A stretch of 64,000 nt of DNA from Flavobacteriaceae bacterium (GCA_029238215.1 JAQWGN010000008.1:34513-98512); one strand, 5' to 3'. Shown: positions 28,106 to 39,139, numbered from the stretch's first letter. Program-made: numbers and translations. The notes: generated from the sequence alone by a model not told the origin.

Positions 28106-29701
28106 ATGTTAAAAAAGCGATTTGCCATACTGTTACTTTGTGTGCTTTTTGTACAATGTGCACGGCGTGGCTCACCCACTGGTGGCCCAAAAGACGAAAC
28201 ACCACCGGTTATGCTACGAGCTGATCCTCCTCAAAAAACAGTTTCTTTTAAAAAAGATCGGGTTCGAATCTATTTTGACGAATATATAAAGCTAAAAAAG
28301 CTAAACGAGCAGTTGGTTATTTCTCCGCCAATGGAGCAAAGCACCTACATTATTTCACCACAAAGTATGGCGGCCAAATACCTTCAAATTGAATTCTTGG
28401 ATTCTTTGGCGCCCAACACAACCTATTCCTTCAATTTTGGAGAAAGTATTGAAGATAATAATGAAGGGAATCCATTCTCGTTTTTTAGCTATGTGTTTTC
28501 AACTGGAGAAGCCATAGATTCACTTTCCCTCCGTGCATCTGTTTCGGATGCCTTGGCAAGAACTCCAGAGTCTTTTATATCCTTAATGCTTTATCCTGTA
28601 GATAGTACGTTTTCTGACTCTATTATCTTTAAAGAGAAACCGCTTTATTACGCCAATACACTTGATAGTTTAACTGAAGTCACCCTGCCAAATCTTAAAG
28701 CTGGAAAATACCTCCTTGTAGCTCAAAAAGATGCTGCAAAAAACTATCTATATAATCCATCTGTAGATAAAATTGATGTAATCCAGGATGTTATTACACT
28801 GCCTAACGATAGTCTTTTTCAGTTATCTCTTTTCAAAGAAACTCCTGCTTTTTCTTTTGGGAAAGCTTACCAAGCTGGTAAGCAACGCATAGGCTTTGGT
28901 TTTACAGGAAGCGATGCTATTGAAATTGAACTCCATGAAACGGTGAGCGATAGTTTCGCATCGATTATTACTCGAGATAGTGAAAAGGATACTCTTTATT
29001 ATTGGTTTAAAGGGATTGCGGCTGACTCACTTCGTTTTACGCTGCGACATGATACCCTCGAACAATTTTATGACTACAGAATGCGTAAGGCCGAACCAGA
29101 CTCTCTCAAAATATCTTTTACTCCAACCGGAATTTTACACCTTACCGATACGCTTAAGCTTATTACAAATACCCCCATTCAAAAGATCGTACAAGATTCT
29201 ATGCGTCTGCGTGCTAAAGACTCTACTCTTTTGCCGTTTAGGATATCGCAAAACGGTAAACATGAATTACAACTCATCTTTGATCTTTTTCCAAAAGAAA
29301 AATACCACTTTGAACTGTTGCCCGGAGCAATTACTGACTTTTTTGAAACGCCTAATGATAGCGTATCAATTTCATTAAGCACGAAAAGCCGCATTGATTA
29401 TGGAAACTTATCATTACGACTAGGGAATGCGCCATCACTTCCACTATTTATTGATTTATTAAATGAAAATGAAGATATTGTCCGTTCCATATACAGCAGC
29501 GAACCAAGAGGGCTTTACCGCTTTGCATATATTTTGCCCAATAAATATTACATACGCGTACGCATAGATGAAAATAAGAATGGGAAGTGGGACACCGGAA
29601 ACTACCTAAGTAAACAAAAACCTGAAGCCGTATATCATTTTGCTCCGTTGTTAGATGTTCGTGCCAATTGGGAATTGCAAGAACAGTTTATCCTAGAGTA
29701 A
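28106..29701 (+). CDS. lipoprotein with N-terminal bacterial Ig-like (Big_5) domain
   Basis: The 531-aa protein has a lipoprotein signal ending FVQCARRGSPTGGPKDETPP, the standard opening of a Bacteroidota family with a Big_5 Ig-like domain (ADPPQKTVSFKKDRVRIYFDEYIKL). The C-terminus contains an RIDENKNGKWDTGNYL segment. Probably periplasmic or surface-exposed; role unknown. Its 3' end overlaps the nitrilase-like gene on the other strand by 14 bases. Confidence 0.82.
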   Translation: MLKKRFAILLLCVLFVQCARRGSPTGGPKDETPPVMLRADPPQKTVSFKKDRVRIYFDEYIKLKKLNEQLVISPPMEQSTYIISPQSMAAKYLQIEFLDSLAPNTTYSFNFGESIEDNNEGNPFSFFSYVFSTGEAIDSLSLRASVSDALARTPESFISLMLYPVDSTFSDSIIFKEKPLYYANTLDSLTEVTLPNLKAGKYLLVAQKDAAKNYLYNPSVDKIDVIQDVITLPNDSLFQLSLFKETPAFSFGKAYQAGKQRIGFGFTGSDAIEIELHETVSDSFASIITRDSEKDTLYYWFKGIAADSLRFTLRHDTLEQFYDYRMRKAEPDSLKISFTPTGILHLTDTLKLITNTPIQKIVQDSMRLRAKDSTLLPFRISQNGKHELQLIFDLFPKEKYHFELLPGAITDFFETPNDSVSISLSTKSRIDYGNLSLRLGNAPSLPLFIDLLNENEDIVRSIYSSEPRGLYRFAYILPNKYYIRVRIDENKNGKWDTGNYLSKQKPEAVYHFAPLLDVRANWELQEQFILE

Positions 29702-30461
29702 ACGCATCACGGTCATTTAAAAAAGGAAGTTTTTCTCTAAGGGTGTGCAATTCTTTTAAATCAATCGAAACTACAGAGGTTTCTGACTCAGCATCTAAAA
29801 AAATCAACTCGTCCCCTAGCGCGTTATAGGCCGCTGATGCTCCTGAATAGTGTAACCGATAAGCGTCTTTTCCACTTCGATTTACGCCAATACAATATGC
29901 CATATTTTCAATAGCTCGAGCACGTAAGAGTGCATTCCATGCCTGAGTACGGGGAGCTGGCCAGTTCGCGACACAAAGCAACAAATCGTAATTATCAGTA
30001 TTTCGAGCAAAAACAGGAAAACGCAAGTCATAACACACCAACGGGCGGATGCGGAAGCCCGCATATTCAATTAAGATGCTTTTCTTTCCCGCTATGTATA
30101 CCTTCGATTCTCCCGACGGGGTATATGGATGGGCTTTATCGTAAAAGTCTAGCTTTCCGTTTGGGTGGGCAAAAATAAAACGGTTAAAAAAAGAATCTCC
30201 TTCTTTAATAGCCAGGCTGCCGCAGACCGCTGCATTATAGGTTTTAGCCGTATGTTGCATCCATTGTACTGATAAACCACCCATGGGTTCAGCAACTTCT
30301 TGAGGCGTCATACTAAAGCCTGTGGCCCACATTTCGGGCAATACAATTAGGTCAATTTCTTTGGTAATAGACGCTATATCTTGAGAAAACTGCGCTTGGT
30401 TTGCTTTGGGGTTGTGCCAAATAAGATCGGATTGTAGTAAGGCAATATGCAGAAGTTTCAT
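29688..30461 (-). CDS. nitrilase-family amidohydrolase (omega-amidase-like)
   Basis: The 257-aa protein shows the nitrilase catalytic triad in order: Glu in VLPEMWATGFSM, Lys in LDFYDKAHPYTP, Cys in IRPLVCYDLRFP. Length and sequence resemble YafV/Nit2-type omega-amidases that hydrolyse alpha-ketoglutaramate. The exact substrate is inferred from family resemblance. Confidence 0.88.
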   Translation of the reverse strand: MKLLHIALLQSDLIWHNPKANQAQFSQDIASITKEIDLIVLPEMWATGFSMTPQEVAEPMGGLSVQWMQHTAKTYNAAVCGSLAIKEGDSFFNRFIFAHPNGKLDFYDKAHPYTPSGESKVYIAGKKSILIEYAGFRIRPLVCYDLRFPVFARNTDNYDLLLCVANWPAPRTQAWNALLRARAIENMAYCIGVNRSGKDAYRLHYSGASAAYNALGDELIFLDAESETSVVSIDLKELHTLREKLPFLNDRDAFTLG

Positions 30462-30511
30462 ATGTTAAAGATAGATTTTTTGTAATTTTAGAAAACCTAA
30501 ATCAAATATTC

Positions 30512-30940
30512 ATGAAATCTTTAAGTCTTTACCTCAACTTTGATGGCAACTGTAAAGAAGCCTTTGCGCACTATTCCAAAGTTTTAAAAACAAAAATTTC
30601 CGAAACCATGACCTATGCGGAAGCACCACCCAACTCTGGAATGCCTGATGTGGGTGAAAAATATCAAAACCGTATAATGCATTGCTCCATTATCATCAAC
30701 GGGACAGTAGCCATTATGGGAAGTGATGTTGCAGGTGAATTTTGTCAACAGTTCAAGCCTGGAAACAACTACTCCATTTCATTAGATGTTGAAAACAAGA
30801 AAGAAGCAGATCGATTGTTTGCTGGTATGTCTGAGGATGGACAAGCCGTTATGCCACTCTCAAAAACCTTTTGGGGTTGCTATTGGGGCATGTGTGTCGA
30901 TAAATTTGGAATTCAATGGATGATCAGTACACCGCTCTAA
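30512..30940 (+). CDS. VOC-superfamily protein (PhnB/glyoxalase-like)
   Basis: The 142-aa protein matches the PhnB-like branch of the vicinal oxygen chelate fold: [20 protein letters not shown], then [18 protein letters not shown], and [18 protein letters not shown] at the end. No enzyme function can be assigned. It overlaps sdhB tail-to-tail by four bases. Confidence 0.88.
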   Translation: MKSLSLYLNFDGNCKEAFAHYSKVLKTKISETMTYAEAPPNSGMPDVGEKYQNRIMHCSIIINGTVAIMGSDVAGEFCQQFKPGNNYSISLDVENKKEADRLFAGMSEDGQAVMPLSKTFWGCYWGMCVDKFGIQWMISTPL

Positions 30941-31683
30941 CCCTTAATGTTTGCCGATAAAAATTCACGGTTCATTCGAGCAATATTTTCGAGGGAAATT
31001 CCCTTAGGGCATTCTACTTCGCAAGCACCCGTATTGGTACAATTACCAAAGCCCTCTTCGTCCATTTGCTTTACCATATTTAGCACACGGTCAGTAGCTT
31101 CAACTTGCCCTTGAGGGAGTAGCGCGTATTGCGATACTTTGGCTGAAACAAATAACATTGCCGAAGCATTTTTACAGGTTGCCACACAGGCACCACATCC
31201 AATACAAGCGGCTGCATCAAAAGCCTTATCGGCATCTGCCTTTTCTATTGGAATTGCATTGGCATCTTGGGTGTTACCCGAAGTGTTTACCGAAACAAAT
31301 CCGCCTGCATGCTGAATACGATCAAAAGCCGTACGATCTACTACCAAGTCCTTAATTACAGGAAATGGTTGGGCGCGAAATGGTTCAATGTGAATGGTGT
31401 CTCCATCTTTGAACTTACGCATGTGTAATTGACAAGTGGTTACCAATCGATCGGGGCCATGAGCCTCTCCATTAATAAACATAGAACACGACCCACAAAT
31501 TCCTTCGCGACAATCGTGATCAAAGGCCACAGGGTCAATCTCCTGCTCCATGAGTTGTTCGTTCAACACATCCATCATTTCCAAAAACGACATGTCGGGT
31601 GAAACACCGTCAAGGGTGTAGGTTTGCATGCTTCCTTTTGCGTTGGCGTTTTCTTGACGCCATATTTTTAGTGTCAGTTTCAT
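30937..31683 (-). CDS. sdhB: succinate dehydrogenase/fumarate reductase iron-sulfur subunit
   Basis: The 248-aa protein has a plant-type ferredoxin domain ([16 protein letters not shown], 2Fe-2S) and a C-terminal bacterial ferredoxin domain ([30 protein letters not shown]) for the other two clusters. It passes electrons from SdhA to the membrane subunit. It is the third gene of sdhCAB, two bases after sdhA. Confidence 0.96.
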   Translation of the reverse strand: MKLTLKIWRQENANAKGSMQTYTLDGVSPDMSFLEMMDVLNEQLMEQEIDPVAFDHDCREGICGSCSMFINGEAHGPDRLVTTCQLHMRKFKDGDTIHIEPFRAQPFPVIKDLVVDRTAFDRIQHAGGFVSVNTSGNTQDANAIPIEKADADKAFDAAACIGCGACVATCKNASAMLFVSAKVSQYALLPQGQVEATDRVLNMVKQMDEEGFGNCTNTGACEVECPKGISLENIARMNREFLSANIKG

Positions 31684-31685
31684 CG

Positions 31686-33689
31686 CTATTTGTATGACCG
31701 GGTTTTTAATTCAATATTCTCATAATTCAGCATTTCCTTATGCAGTTTTGCTTCGCTAGGCGTGCCTTTGTACTCCCAAGCCGAAACAAAGGTAAAGTTG
31801 GCATCATCTCTTAAGGCCTCACCTTCCTTACTTTGGGATTCTTCTCGGAAATGGCCTCCGCAAGATTCATTTCGCACCAAGGCGTCTTTGGCAAATAACT
31901 CGCCTAATTCTAAAAAATCGGCAACGCGCAAGGCTTTGGCCAAGGGCTCGTTGAAAGACTCTGAAGTTCCGGGAATAAACACATCCTTATAAAATTCTTC
32001 ACGAAGTGCCTCAACCTCTTCCATCGCTTCGTTTAGCCCTTTCTCGTTTCGGGACATTCCACATTTATTCCAAATAATTTTTCCCAATTTACGGTGGAAA
32101 TAATCTACCGTTTTGGAGCCTTTATTGTTCATTAAGGCCTCAATTTGTGCACGTACACTTTGTTCAGCTTCATCAAATTCAGGAGTATCAGTTGCTATTG
32201 GACCTGTACGAATATCGTCTGCCAAATAATCGCCTATGGTATATGGCAGTACAAAATATCCATCGGCCAACCCTTGCATAAGTGCCGAGGCTCCTAATCG
32301 GTTGGCTCCGTGGTCAGAGAAATTAGCTTCTCCAATGGCAAAACAACCAGGAACGGTCGTCATTAAATTATAATCTACCCAAACCCCACCCATAGTGTAG
32401 TGAACCGCAGGGTAAATCATCATTGGAGTTTCGTAAGGGTTCTGATCTACGATTTTCTCATACATCTGGAACAAGTTCCCATACTTGGCCTTAATCACTT
32501 CCTTGCCTAGTTTTTCTACAAGGACCTGATCGTTTTCATCCAAGCCTTTTACGTGGGCTTTTTCTTTACCATACCGTACGACAGCATCCGCAAAATCTAG
32601 ATAAACTGCCTCTCCTGTTTTGTTAACCCCGTATCCTTCGTCGCATCGTTCTTTGGATGCGCGGGAAGCCACATCACGTGGCACAAGGTTTCCAAAGGCA
32701 GGATAGCGACGTTCTAAATAGTAATCGCGATCGTCTTCTGCTAGTTCGGTTGGTTTAAGTTTTCCGTCTCGGATTGCCTGAGCATCCTCTTTCTTTTTGG
32801 GAACCCAAATCCGACCATCATTACGCAAGGATTCAGACATCAATGTCAGTTTGGATTGATGATCACCAGACACAGGAATACATGTTGGGTGGATTTGTGT
32901 AAAGCATGGATTGGCAAAGTATGCTCCCTTTTTATGGATCTTCCAAGATGCTGACACATTACTACCCATAGCATTGGTAGAAAGATAAAATAAGTTTCCA
33001 TAGCCTCCAGAAGCAATTACTACAGCGTGAGCCGCATGTCTTTCAATTTCGCCCGTAATTAAATTACGTGTGATAATACCCCGTGCTTTGCCGTCTACTT
33101 TTACCAAATCTAGCATTTCGTGACGGTTGTACATTTTAATTTTTCCACGACCAATCTGGCGATTCATTGCTGAATAGGCGCCAAGTAGTAATTGCTGTCC
33201 TGTTTGCCCTTTTGCGTAAAACGTTCGCGATACAAGTACCCCTCCAAACGAGCGGTTGTCAAGAAGTCCTCCGTAATCACGTGCAAAAGGCACGCCCTGT
33301 GCAACACATTGGTCAATAATATTGGTTGATACCTCCGCCAAGCGATATACATTGGCTTCTCTTGAGCGGTAATCTCCACCTTTAACCGTATCGTAAAACA
33401 AGCGGTAGGTAGAATCTCCATCACCTTGATAATTTTTTGCAGCATTGATTCCTCCTTGAGCTGCAATGGAATGTGCTCTTCGGGGGGAGTCTTGAAAACA
33501 AAATGCCTTTACATTATAACCCAACTCTGCAAGTGTGGCTGCAGCTGAACCTCCTGCCAAGCCAGTCCCTACGACAATAACGTCTATCTGACGCTTGTTG
33601 GCGGGGCTTACCAAACGGATGTTGTTTTTATGATTGGTCCACTTTTCGGCTATTGGACCTTCGGGGATATTAGCGTCTAATTTGGCCAT
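31686..33689 (-). CDS. sdhA: succinate dehydrogenase/fumarate reductase flavoprotein subunit
   Basis: The 667-aa protein has the FAD-binding [20 protein letters not shown], the flavin-attachment region [17 protein letters not shown], and the catalytic segments including [12 protein letters not shown] and [17 protein letters not shown]. The length fits the Bacteroidota/epsilon-type (B-type) enzyme. It oxidises succinate in the TCA cycle and sits between sdhC and sdhB with one to two bases of spacing. Confidence 0.97.
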   Translation of the reverse strand: MAKLDANIPEGPIAEKWTNHKNNIRLVSPANKRQIDVIVVGTGLAGGSAAATLAELGYNVKAFCFQDSPRRAHSIAAQGGINAAKNYQGDGDSTYRLFYDTVKGGDYRSREANVYRLAEVSTNIIDQCVAQGVPFARDYGGLLDNRSFGGVLVSRTFYAKGQTGQQLLLGAYSAMNRQIGRGKIKMYNRHEMLDLVKVDGKARGIITRNLITGEIERHAAHAVVIASGGYGNLFYLSTNAMGSNVSASWKIHKKGAYFANPCFTQIHPTCIPVSGDHQSKLTLMSESLRNDGRIWVPKKKEDAQAIRDGKLKPTELAEDDRDYYLERRYPAFGNLVPRDVASRASKERCDEGYGVNKTGEAVYLDFADAVVRYGKEKAHVKGLDENDQVLVEKLGKEVIKAKYGNLFQMYEKIVDQNPYETPMMIYPAVHYTMGGVWVDYNLMTTVPGCFAIGEANFSDHGANRLGASALMQGLADGYFVLPYTIGDYLADDIRTGPIATDTPEFDEAEQSVRAQIEALMNNKGSKTVDYFHRKLGKIIWNKCGMSRNEKGLNEAMEEVEALREEFYKDVFIPGTSESFNEPLAKALRVADFLELGELFAKDALVRNESCGGHFREESQSKEGEALRDDANFTFVSAWEYKGTPSEAKLHKEMLNYENIELKTRSYK

Positions 33690-33690
33690 G

Positions 33691-34350
33691 TTAGTGATTT
33701 AAAAAATGAAAAAAAGCGATAAAGGCAAACCCAGCAGGAACTCCTATGGCATAAATTTTACCAAGGGTTTTGACAAATGATGTGTATTTATTATTGAATC
33801 CCATTGATTGAAAGGCTGATGAAAAGCCGTGCGATAAGTGTAGCGACAAAAAGAAAAACGAGACAACATAAAGAATAACACGAATAAGGTCATCGAATTT
33901 ATGTACCAGCTCCTCATAATAGCGATTAGGGTCTTCGGGAAGGACTTCAATGTATTTATAATTTATCTCTGGAACCCAAAAATCATAGAAGTGAAGTCCC
34001 AAAAAAGCAAGAATGGTAGCACCAGAAACAAGCATGTTTCTAGATACCCAACTGGCATTGGCATTTCCTTTATACATTGCGTACTTAGTGCCTCGAGCTC
34101 GTTTGTTTTGCCAGTCAAGAACAAACCCCATTACAAAATGAAAAATGACACCTCCTATAAGAATGGGTTGAAGCAAAAACTGCACTAGGGGGTTGGTTCC
34201 CATAAAATGGGAAATTTGATTAAACGTAGTCTCGCTAAAAACAGAGGTAATATTAATTACAAAATGTTGGAGCAAGAAAACCATCAAAAAGAGGCCAGAT
34301 AATGCCATGGCTACTTTTCGTAGGATCGTTGAAGATAAGGCAACACTCAT
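33691..34350 (-). CDS. sdhC: succinate dehydrogenase cytochrome b subunit
   Basis: The start [19 protein letters not shown] gives 219 aa with five membrane helices and histidines in helix positions suited to diheme binding ([30 protein letters not shown]). This is the single-polypeptide membrane anchor of B-type enzymes, so no sdhD is expected. It is the first gene of the operon and follows a strong promoter. Confidence 0.95.
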   Translation of the reverse strand: MSVALSSTILRKVAMALSGLFLMVFLLQHFVINITSVFSETTFNQISHFMGTNPLVQFLLQPILIGGVIFHFVMGFVLDWQNKRARGTKYAMYKGNANASWVSRNMLVSGATILAFLGLHFYDFWVPEINYKYIEVLPEDPNRYYEELVHKFDDLIRVILYVVSFFFLSLHLSHGFSSAFQSMGFNNKYTSFVKTLGKIYAIGVPAGFAFIAFFHFLNH

Positions 34351-34373
34351 TTGTTTTGGTTTTATTTGAACTG

Positions 34374-34405
34374 CAAAATTAGGTGCTGAACCCCTGAACA
34401 CCAAA
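34374..34405 (-). promoter_or_regulatory. promoter for sdhCAB (Bacteroidota type)
   Basis: On the minus strand TTTG (34402-34405) is followed after 20 bases by TAATTTTG (34374-34381). Both boxes match the consensus. The -7 box lies 23 bases before the sdhC ATG, which also supports that start over the upstream in-frame one. Confidence 0.72.
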
Positions 34406-34523
34406 GCTTTTCAGCTATTTAGGATAATTCTAACAATAAATGGGGACTTCTGTTAAATAAAAACTTTAGAACGCCATGTAAAGATGAAACAATTCGAACG
34501 GTTTTATTTCGTTATTTTTAACC

Positions 34524-35807
34524 ATGAAATACTCTCAACTACCTGCAAAGGTGTTTTGTAATAATCGTAAGCGTTTTGCGCAACATCTAAAGCCCAACAG
34601 TATTGCTGTGTTTAACTCCAACGACATCTACCCCATTAGTGCCGACAGCACGCTCCCCTTTGAGCAACATCGTGACATTTTTTACTTAAGTGGGGTTGAT
34701 CAAGAGGAAACAATTCTAGTACTGTATCCAGATGCTAAAAATCCGGCGCATCGCGAGATGGTTTTTGTGCGTGAAACCAACCCACATATTGCTGTTTGGG
34801 AAGGGCATAAACTCACACAAAATGAGGCCACTGAGGTGTCCGGAATCCAAACGGTTTTGTGGGCTTCAAGCTTCGAAAAAACCTTTTCGGAATTAGCAGC
34901 ACAAGCAACGCATATTTATATCAACACCAACGAACACTACCGTGCCAAGGTAGAAACGCAAACACGTGAAGATCGATTCATTGCGTGGTGCAAAAAGGAG
35001 TTTCCTACCCACGATTACCAAAAGAGTAATCCCATTTTACAGCAACTACGCTCTGTTAAAGAAGAAGAAGAAATTAAACAGATTAGCCGTGCCTGCGCCA
35101 TTACGGAAAAAGGATTTCGGCGGGTATTGGAATTTGTGCAACCTGGTGTTTGGGAGTACGAAATTGAGGCCGAATTTGCCCATGAGTTTTTACGAAATCG
35201 CTCAAAAGGTTTTGCCTACACTCCCATCATTGCATCTGGAAAAAACAACAATGTGTTGCACTATATTGAAAACAACAAACAGTGTCGGGCAGGCGCATTG
35301 ATTTTGATGGATGTAGGAGCAGAATACGGCAATTATTCTTCGGACATGACCCGTACCATTCCTGTTTCAGGAACCTTTACAAAACGACAACGTGCTGTTT
35401 ACGATGCTGTTTTACATGTTAAAAATAGCGCTACGCAATTGCTTGTCCCAGGCGTTTTATGGAAAGCATACCACATTGAAGTAGGCAAGCTAATGAGCAG
35501 TGCACTTGTAGATTTAAAACTTTTGAGTAAAAAGGATGTTGCCGAAAATCCCAACGCGTATAAAAAATATTTTATGCACGGCACCTCCCATCATTTGGGC
35601 CTAGATACTCATGACTACGGCCTGTTAGACGAACCTATGCAAGCAAACATGGTGTTTACCGTTGAGCCGGGGATTTATATTCCTGATGAGGAGTTTGGTA
35701 TTCGTTTAGAAGATGATGTGGTCGTACAGGCATCGGGTGCGCCCATAAATCTTATGGCCAATATTCCTCTTGACCCCGATGAAATTGAAGATTTAATGCA
35801 GGCTTAA
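34524..35807 (+). CDS. pepP: aminopeptidase P family metallopeptidase
   Basis: The 427-aa protein has an N-terminal creatinase-like domain and a C-terminal pita-bread domain. The five metal ligands are recognisable: Asp in LILMDVGAEYG, Asp in YSSDMTRT, His in MHGTSHHLGLD, Glu in VFTVEPGIYI and Glu in GIRLEDDVVV. It removes an N-terminal residue before proline. The stop overlaps thiL by four bases. Confidence 0.93.
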   Translation: MKYSQLPAKVFCNNRKRFAQHLKPNSIAVFNSNDIYPISADSTLPFEQHRDIFYLSGVDQEETILVLYPDAKNPAHREMVFVRETNPHIAVWEGHKLTQNEATEVSGIQTVLWASSFEKTFSELAAQATHIYINTNEHYRAKVETQTREDRFIAWCKKEFPTHDYQKSNPILQQLRSVKEEEEIKQISRACAITEKGFRRVLEFVQPGVWEYEIEAEFAHEFLRNRSKGFAYTPIIASGKNNNVLHYIENNKQCRAGALILMDVGAEYGNYSSDMTRTIPVSGTFTKRQRAVYDAVLHVKNSATQLLVPGVLWKAYHIEVGKLMSSALVDLKLLSKKDVAENPNAYKKYFMHGTSHHLGLDTHDYGLLDEPMQANMVFTVEPGIYIPDEEFGIRLEDDVVVQASGAPINLMANIPLDPDEIEDLMQA

Positions 35808-36841
35808 AATGCCTTCCAGCCTTGGGCTTTGAGTGGAATAACTTCATCCCCTCGGGTAACTAAACTTACACCTTGATCTTTTGAAGTCATATGACCAATA
35901 ATGCTAAGATTAGGGTTTCCCTTAATTTTATCAAAATCTTCTTGTTTGACGGTAAATAAAAGCTCGTAGTCTTCACCACCACTAAGGGCAATGGTTGTAC
36001 TATCGATATTAAATTCATCACAAACCGATATAAACTGTGGATCTAAAGGAAGTTTGTCTTCATAGACCCTACAGCCAACCTCACTTTTTTGACATAAGTG
36101 CATCACTTCAGAAGACAAGCCATCACTAATGTCTATCATTGCTGTGGGGATTACTTCTAGAGCTTCCAGAAGGCTTACGATATCTTTTCGGGCTTCGGGT
36201 TTCAGTTGACGTTCTACCAAATAACTGTATGGCTCTAGATCGGGTTTGTGATTGGGGTTGGCCTTAAAAACATCATTTTCTCGTGCCAATACTTGCAAGC
36301 CCATATACGCTGCTCCAATATCGCCTGAAACAACTAAAAGATCGTTGTCAGAAGCACCACTTCGCAATACTGCCCCTGTATTGGATGTTGTACCCAGGGC
36401 TGTTACTGATAATTGAAGTCCTTGTTTGGATGAAGTAGTATCCCCGCCAACCAAGTCAACTCCATAAGTTTTGCATGCCAGGTATATTCCAGCGTATAAT
36501 TCCTCAACGGCCTCTAATGAGAACCGGCTTGATACCGCTAAAGACACCAATATTTGGGTAGCCTGAGCGCCCATGGCATAAATATCTGAAAGGTTTACGA
36601 CCACGGCTTTATAGCCCAAATGTTTAAGAGGCATATAGCCCAAGTCAAAATGGACACCCTCAATAAGCATATCAGTACTTACAACCGTTTCCCCATCGTG
36701 ATTTATAACAGCTGCATCATCACCTACACCAAGAATTGTAGAGGGTAAGGCCGTTGTTGCTGCTTTCGTGAGGTGCTCTATTAAGGCAAATTCACCCAGC
36801 GAGTCTAAGGCTGTTTTAGATGGGTTTTTAGGTTCTATCAT
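35804..36841 (-). CDS. thiL: thiamine-monophosphate kinase
   Basis: The 345-aa protein shows ThiL signatures: LGVGDDAAVINHDGETVVSTD for ATP/metal binding, VVNLSDIYAMGAQ, and LVGGDTTSS. It makes thiamine diphosphate from the monophosphate. The -7 box TAAGTTTG lies at 36846-36853 on the minus strand, so the mRNA is probably leaderless. Confidence 0.95.
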   Translation of the reverse strand: MIEPKNPSKTALDSLGEFALIEHLTKAATTALPSTILGVGDDAAVINHDGETVVSTDMLIEGVHFDLGYMPLKHLGYKAVVVNLSDIYAMGAQATQILVSLAVSSRFSLEAVEELYAGIYLACKTYGVDLVGGDTTSSKQGLQLSVTALGTTSNTGAVLRSGASDNDLLVVSGDIGAAYMGLQVLARENDVFKANPNHKPDLEPYSYLVERQLKPEARKDIVSLLEALEVIPTAMIDISDGLSSEVMHLCQKSEVGCRVYEDKLPLDPQFISVCDEFNIDSTTIALSGGEDYELLFTVKQEDFDKIKGNPNLSIIGHMTSKDQGVSLVTRGDEVIPLKAQGWKAF

Positions 36842-36948
36842 GGCGCAAACTTAGCGTATTTTGATAAGATTACGGATTTGTTTTGTAAAATGCTATACCA
36901 CTATTTATAAAGCGTATAACCCCGCTATTCTATCAATGGTAAATGCCT

Positions 36949-36956
36949 TATATTTG
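36949..36956 (+). promoter_or_regulatory. -7 box upstream of the suf operon
   Basis: TATATTTG matches TAnnTTTG and lies 27 bases before the chosen start of the HesB/IscA gene. This supports the downstream start, because the longer reading would begin before the promoter. No clear -33 box or IscR/Fur-like site was recognised. Confidence 0.5.
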
Positions 36957-36983
36957 TACTTTGGAATTAATCCAAATAAAGCA

Positions 36984-37313
36984 ATGATAAAAGTTTCTCC
37001 TCAAGCACGAGACCAAGTGGCGCAGATGATGCAAAACGATGGTGTAGACACAAACTCACACTTTGTGCGCGTAGGCGTTAAAAGTGGTGGTTGTTCTGGG
37101 TTGTCGTATGAGCTAAAGTTTGATACTGATCTCATGGAAAACGACAAGGTTTTTGAAGACAACAATGTGCGCATTGTCGTCGATAAAAAAAGCATTTTGT
37201 ATCTTGTTGGAACCACCCTTGAATACTCTGGAGGTTTAAACGGTAAAGGGTTTGTGTTTAACAATCCCAATGCCAACCGAACCTGTGGATGTGGAGAAAG
37301 TTTTTCGCTTTAA
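36984..37313 (+). CDS. sufA: A-type iron-sulfur carrier (HesB/IscA/SufA family)
   Basis: The start MIKVSPQARDQVAQM gives 109 aa. The three cluster-binding cysteines of A-type carriers are seen: GVKSGGCSGLSY, then the C-terminal NRTCGCGESFSL. It delivers Fe-S clusters to apo-proteins. It opens a SUF operon and is ten bases from sufB. Confidence 0.93.
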   Translation: MIKVSPQARDQVAQMMQNDGVDTNSHFVRVGVKSGGCSGLSYELKFDTDLMENDKVFEDNNVRIVVDKKSILYLVGTTLEYSGGLNGKGFVFNNPNANRTCGCGESFSL

Positions 37314-37322
37314 AAACATGCT

Positions 37323-38768
37323 ATGGCATATACAGAAGAAGAATTAAAAAAAGAGCTCGAAACCAAAGAGTACGAATACGGTTTTTACACGGATATTGAT
37401 TCCGACACCTTCCCTGTTGGATTAAATGAGGATATCGTTAGAGCCATATCTAAGCGCAAAAACGAACCCAATTGGATGACGGAATGGCGTCTTGATGCTT
37501 ATGAAAAATTCCTGAAAATGGAAGAACCTGACTGGGCAAATGTAACCTACAAAAAACCCGATTTACAAAGTATTTCCTATTATTCTGCACCAAAATCTCA
37601 AGTAAAATACGATAGCCTGGATGAGGTAGATCCAGAATTACTTAAAACTTTTGAAAAGTTAGGCATCTCACTAGAGGAACAAAAAAAACTGGCTGGCGTT
37701 GCTGTTGATATTGTTATGGACTCTGTTTCTGTAGCAACAACCTTCAAAGACACCTTGGCTGAAAAAGGGATTATTTTCTGCTCTATTTCTGAGGCAATTA
37801 AAGAGCGCCCCGAATTGGTAAAAAAATACATCGGTTCAGTAATTCCTCGTACCGACAACTATTATGCTGCATTAAACTCTGCCGTTTTTTCTGATGGGTC
37901 GTTTTGTTATATCCCAAAGGGAGTACATTGCCCCATGGAGCTAAGCACCTATTTCCGCATTAATCAAGCGGGTACGGGACAATTTGAACGCACCTTAGTC
38001 ATTGCTGACGAGGGAAGTTATGTGAGTTATTTGGAAGGCTGTACTGCTCCTGCACGTGATGAAAATCAGCTACACGCAGCGGTAGTCGAGCTTATTGCTC
38101 TAGACGATGCTGAAATAAAATACTCCACCGTTCAAAACTGGTTTCCTGGAGACAAAAACGGAAAAGGCGGTGTATTCAATTTTGTAACCAAGCGTGGAAT
38201 TTGTCACGAGCGGGCTAAAATTTCTTGGACGCAGGTAGAAACAGGTTCTGCAGTAACTTGGAAATATCCTTCCTGTATTTTAAAAGGGAACGACAGTATT
38301 GGAGAGTTTTATTCTATTGCATTAACCAACAATTACCAACAAGCCGATACAGGTACCAAAATGATCCACTTGGGGAAACGCACCAAGAGTACGATTATAT
38401 CTAAAGGAATTTCTGCTGGACATTCTCAAAACAGTTACCGTGGCTTGGTAAAGGTGGGGGCAAATGCCAAAAATGCGCGAAACTTTTCGCAATGCGATTC
38501 CTTACTTATGGGGAATAGTTGTGGAGCGCACACCTTTCCTTACATAGAAGCGAAGAGTAAAACAGCCAAGATAGAGCACGAGGCCACAACCAGTAAAATT
38601 GGTGAAGATCAAATTTTCTATTGTAACCAACGTGGAATCGATACCGAAAAAGCTATTGCATTGATTGTAAATGGTTTTAGTAAAGAAGTCCTAAATAAAC
38701 TACCAATGGAATTTGCCGTGGAAGCCCAAAAATTATTAGAAATTTCCTTAGAAGGCTCCGTTGGATAA
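37323..38768 (+). CDS. sufB: Fe-S cluster scaffold subunit SufB
   Basis: The 481-aa protein is full length and closely matches Suf[33 protein letters not shown], and the C-terminal [19 protein letters not shown] with the Cys used in cluster building. With SufC and SufD it forms the SufBC2D scaffold. A small lipoprotein gene separates it from sufC. Confidence 0.97.
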   Translation: MAYTEEELKKELETKEYEYGFYTDIDSDTFPVGLNEDIVRAISKRKNEPNWMTEWRLDAYEKFLKMEEPDWANVTYKKPDLQSISYYSAPKSQVKYDSLDEVDPELLKTFEKLGISLEEQKKLAGVAVDIVMDSVSVATTFKDTLAEKGIIFCSISEAIKERPELVKKYIGSVIPRTDNYYAALNSAVFSDGSFCYIPKGVHCPMELSTYFRINQAGTGQFERTLVIADEGSYVSYLEGCTAPARDENQLHAAVVELIALDDAEIKYSTVQNWFPGDKNGKGGVFNFVTKRGICHERAKISWTQVETGSAVTWKYPSCILKGNDSIGEFYSIALTNNYQQADTGTKMIHLGKRTKSTIISKGISAGHSQNSYRGLVKVGANAKNARNFSQCDSLLMGNSCGAHTFPYIEAKSKTAKIEHEATTSKIGEDQIFYCNQRGIDTEKAIALIVNGFSKEVLNKLPMEFAVEAQKLLEISLEGSVG

Positions 38769-38779
38769 AAACTAGAAGT

Positions 38780-39130
38780 ATGAAAGCACCCTTATTTACC
38801 ATTATTTTAATTCTATTTGTTTCTTGCTCAACGTCGTCGAAAAAAGAATCTAATGACCCCACGTTTAACGGCGAGTTTCTATACTTGGCTGATGCTGCAG
38901 TTCTTAACACAGGATCCGAAATTTATGGCGTTGTTATCGATGAAAAAATGCATGAGTTACATGAATTCTGTTCTCCATTTAAAAGAGATGAATACGATAT
39001 GATTCAAGTGTATGTTAAAGGGGTTGTAACAGACAACCCAGAAGAAGAGGGCTGGGAAAAAATTATTCGAATTACCGCTATCGACTCCATTGCCAACCCT
39101 GTCGATCGCTCTATTATAAAACCCAATTAA
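38780..39130 (+). CDS. small lipoprotein inside the suf operon, unknown
   Basis: The 116-aa protein opens MKAPLFTIILILFVSCSTSS, a lipoprotein signal with the lipobox Cys near residue 16. The mature part (GEFLYLADAAVLNTGSEIYGVV ... VYVKGVVTDNPEEEGWEKII) has no recognised motif but looks like a small beta-rich domain. It sits 11 bases after sufB and nine before sufC, so it must share their mRNA. A cytosolic Fe-S role is impossible for an exported protein; any link to SUF is inference. Confidence 0.82.
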   Translation: MKAPLFTIILILFVSCSTSSKKESNDPTFNGEFLYLADAAVLNTGSEIYGVVIDEKMHELHEFCSPFKRDEYDMIQVYVKGVVTDNPEEEGWEKIIRITAIDSIANPVDRSIIKPN

Positions 39131-39139
39131 AACACACGA

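Noticed and set aside
36861..36983. A 41-residue N-terminal extension of the HesB/IscA protein
   Set aside because: It would start before the -7 box, and the family begins at MIKVSPQA.
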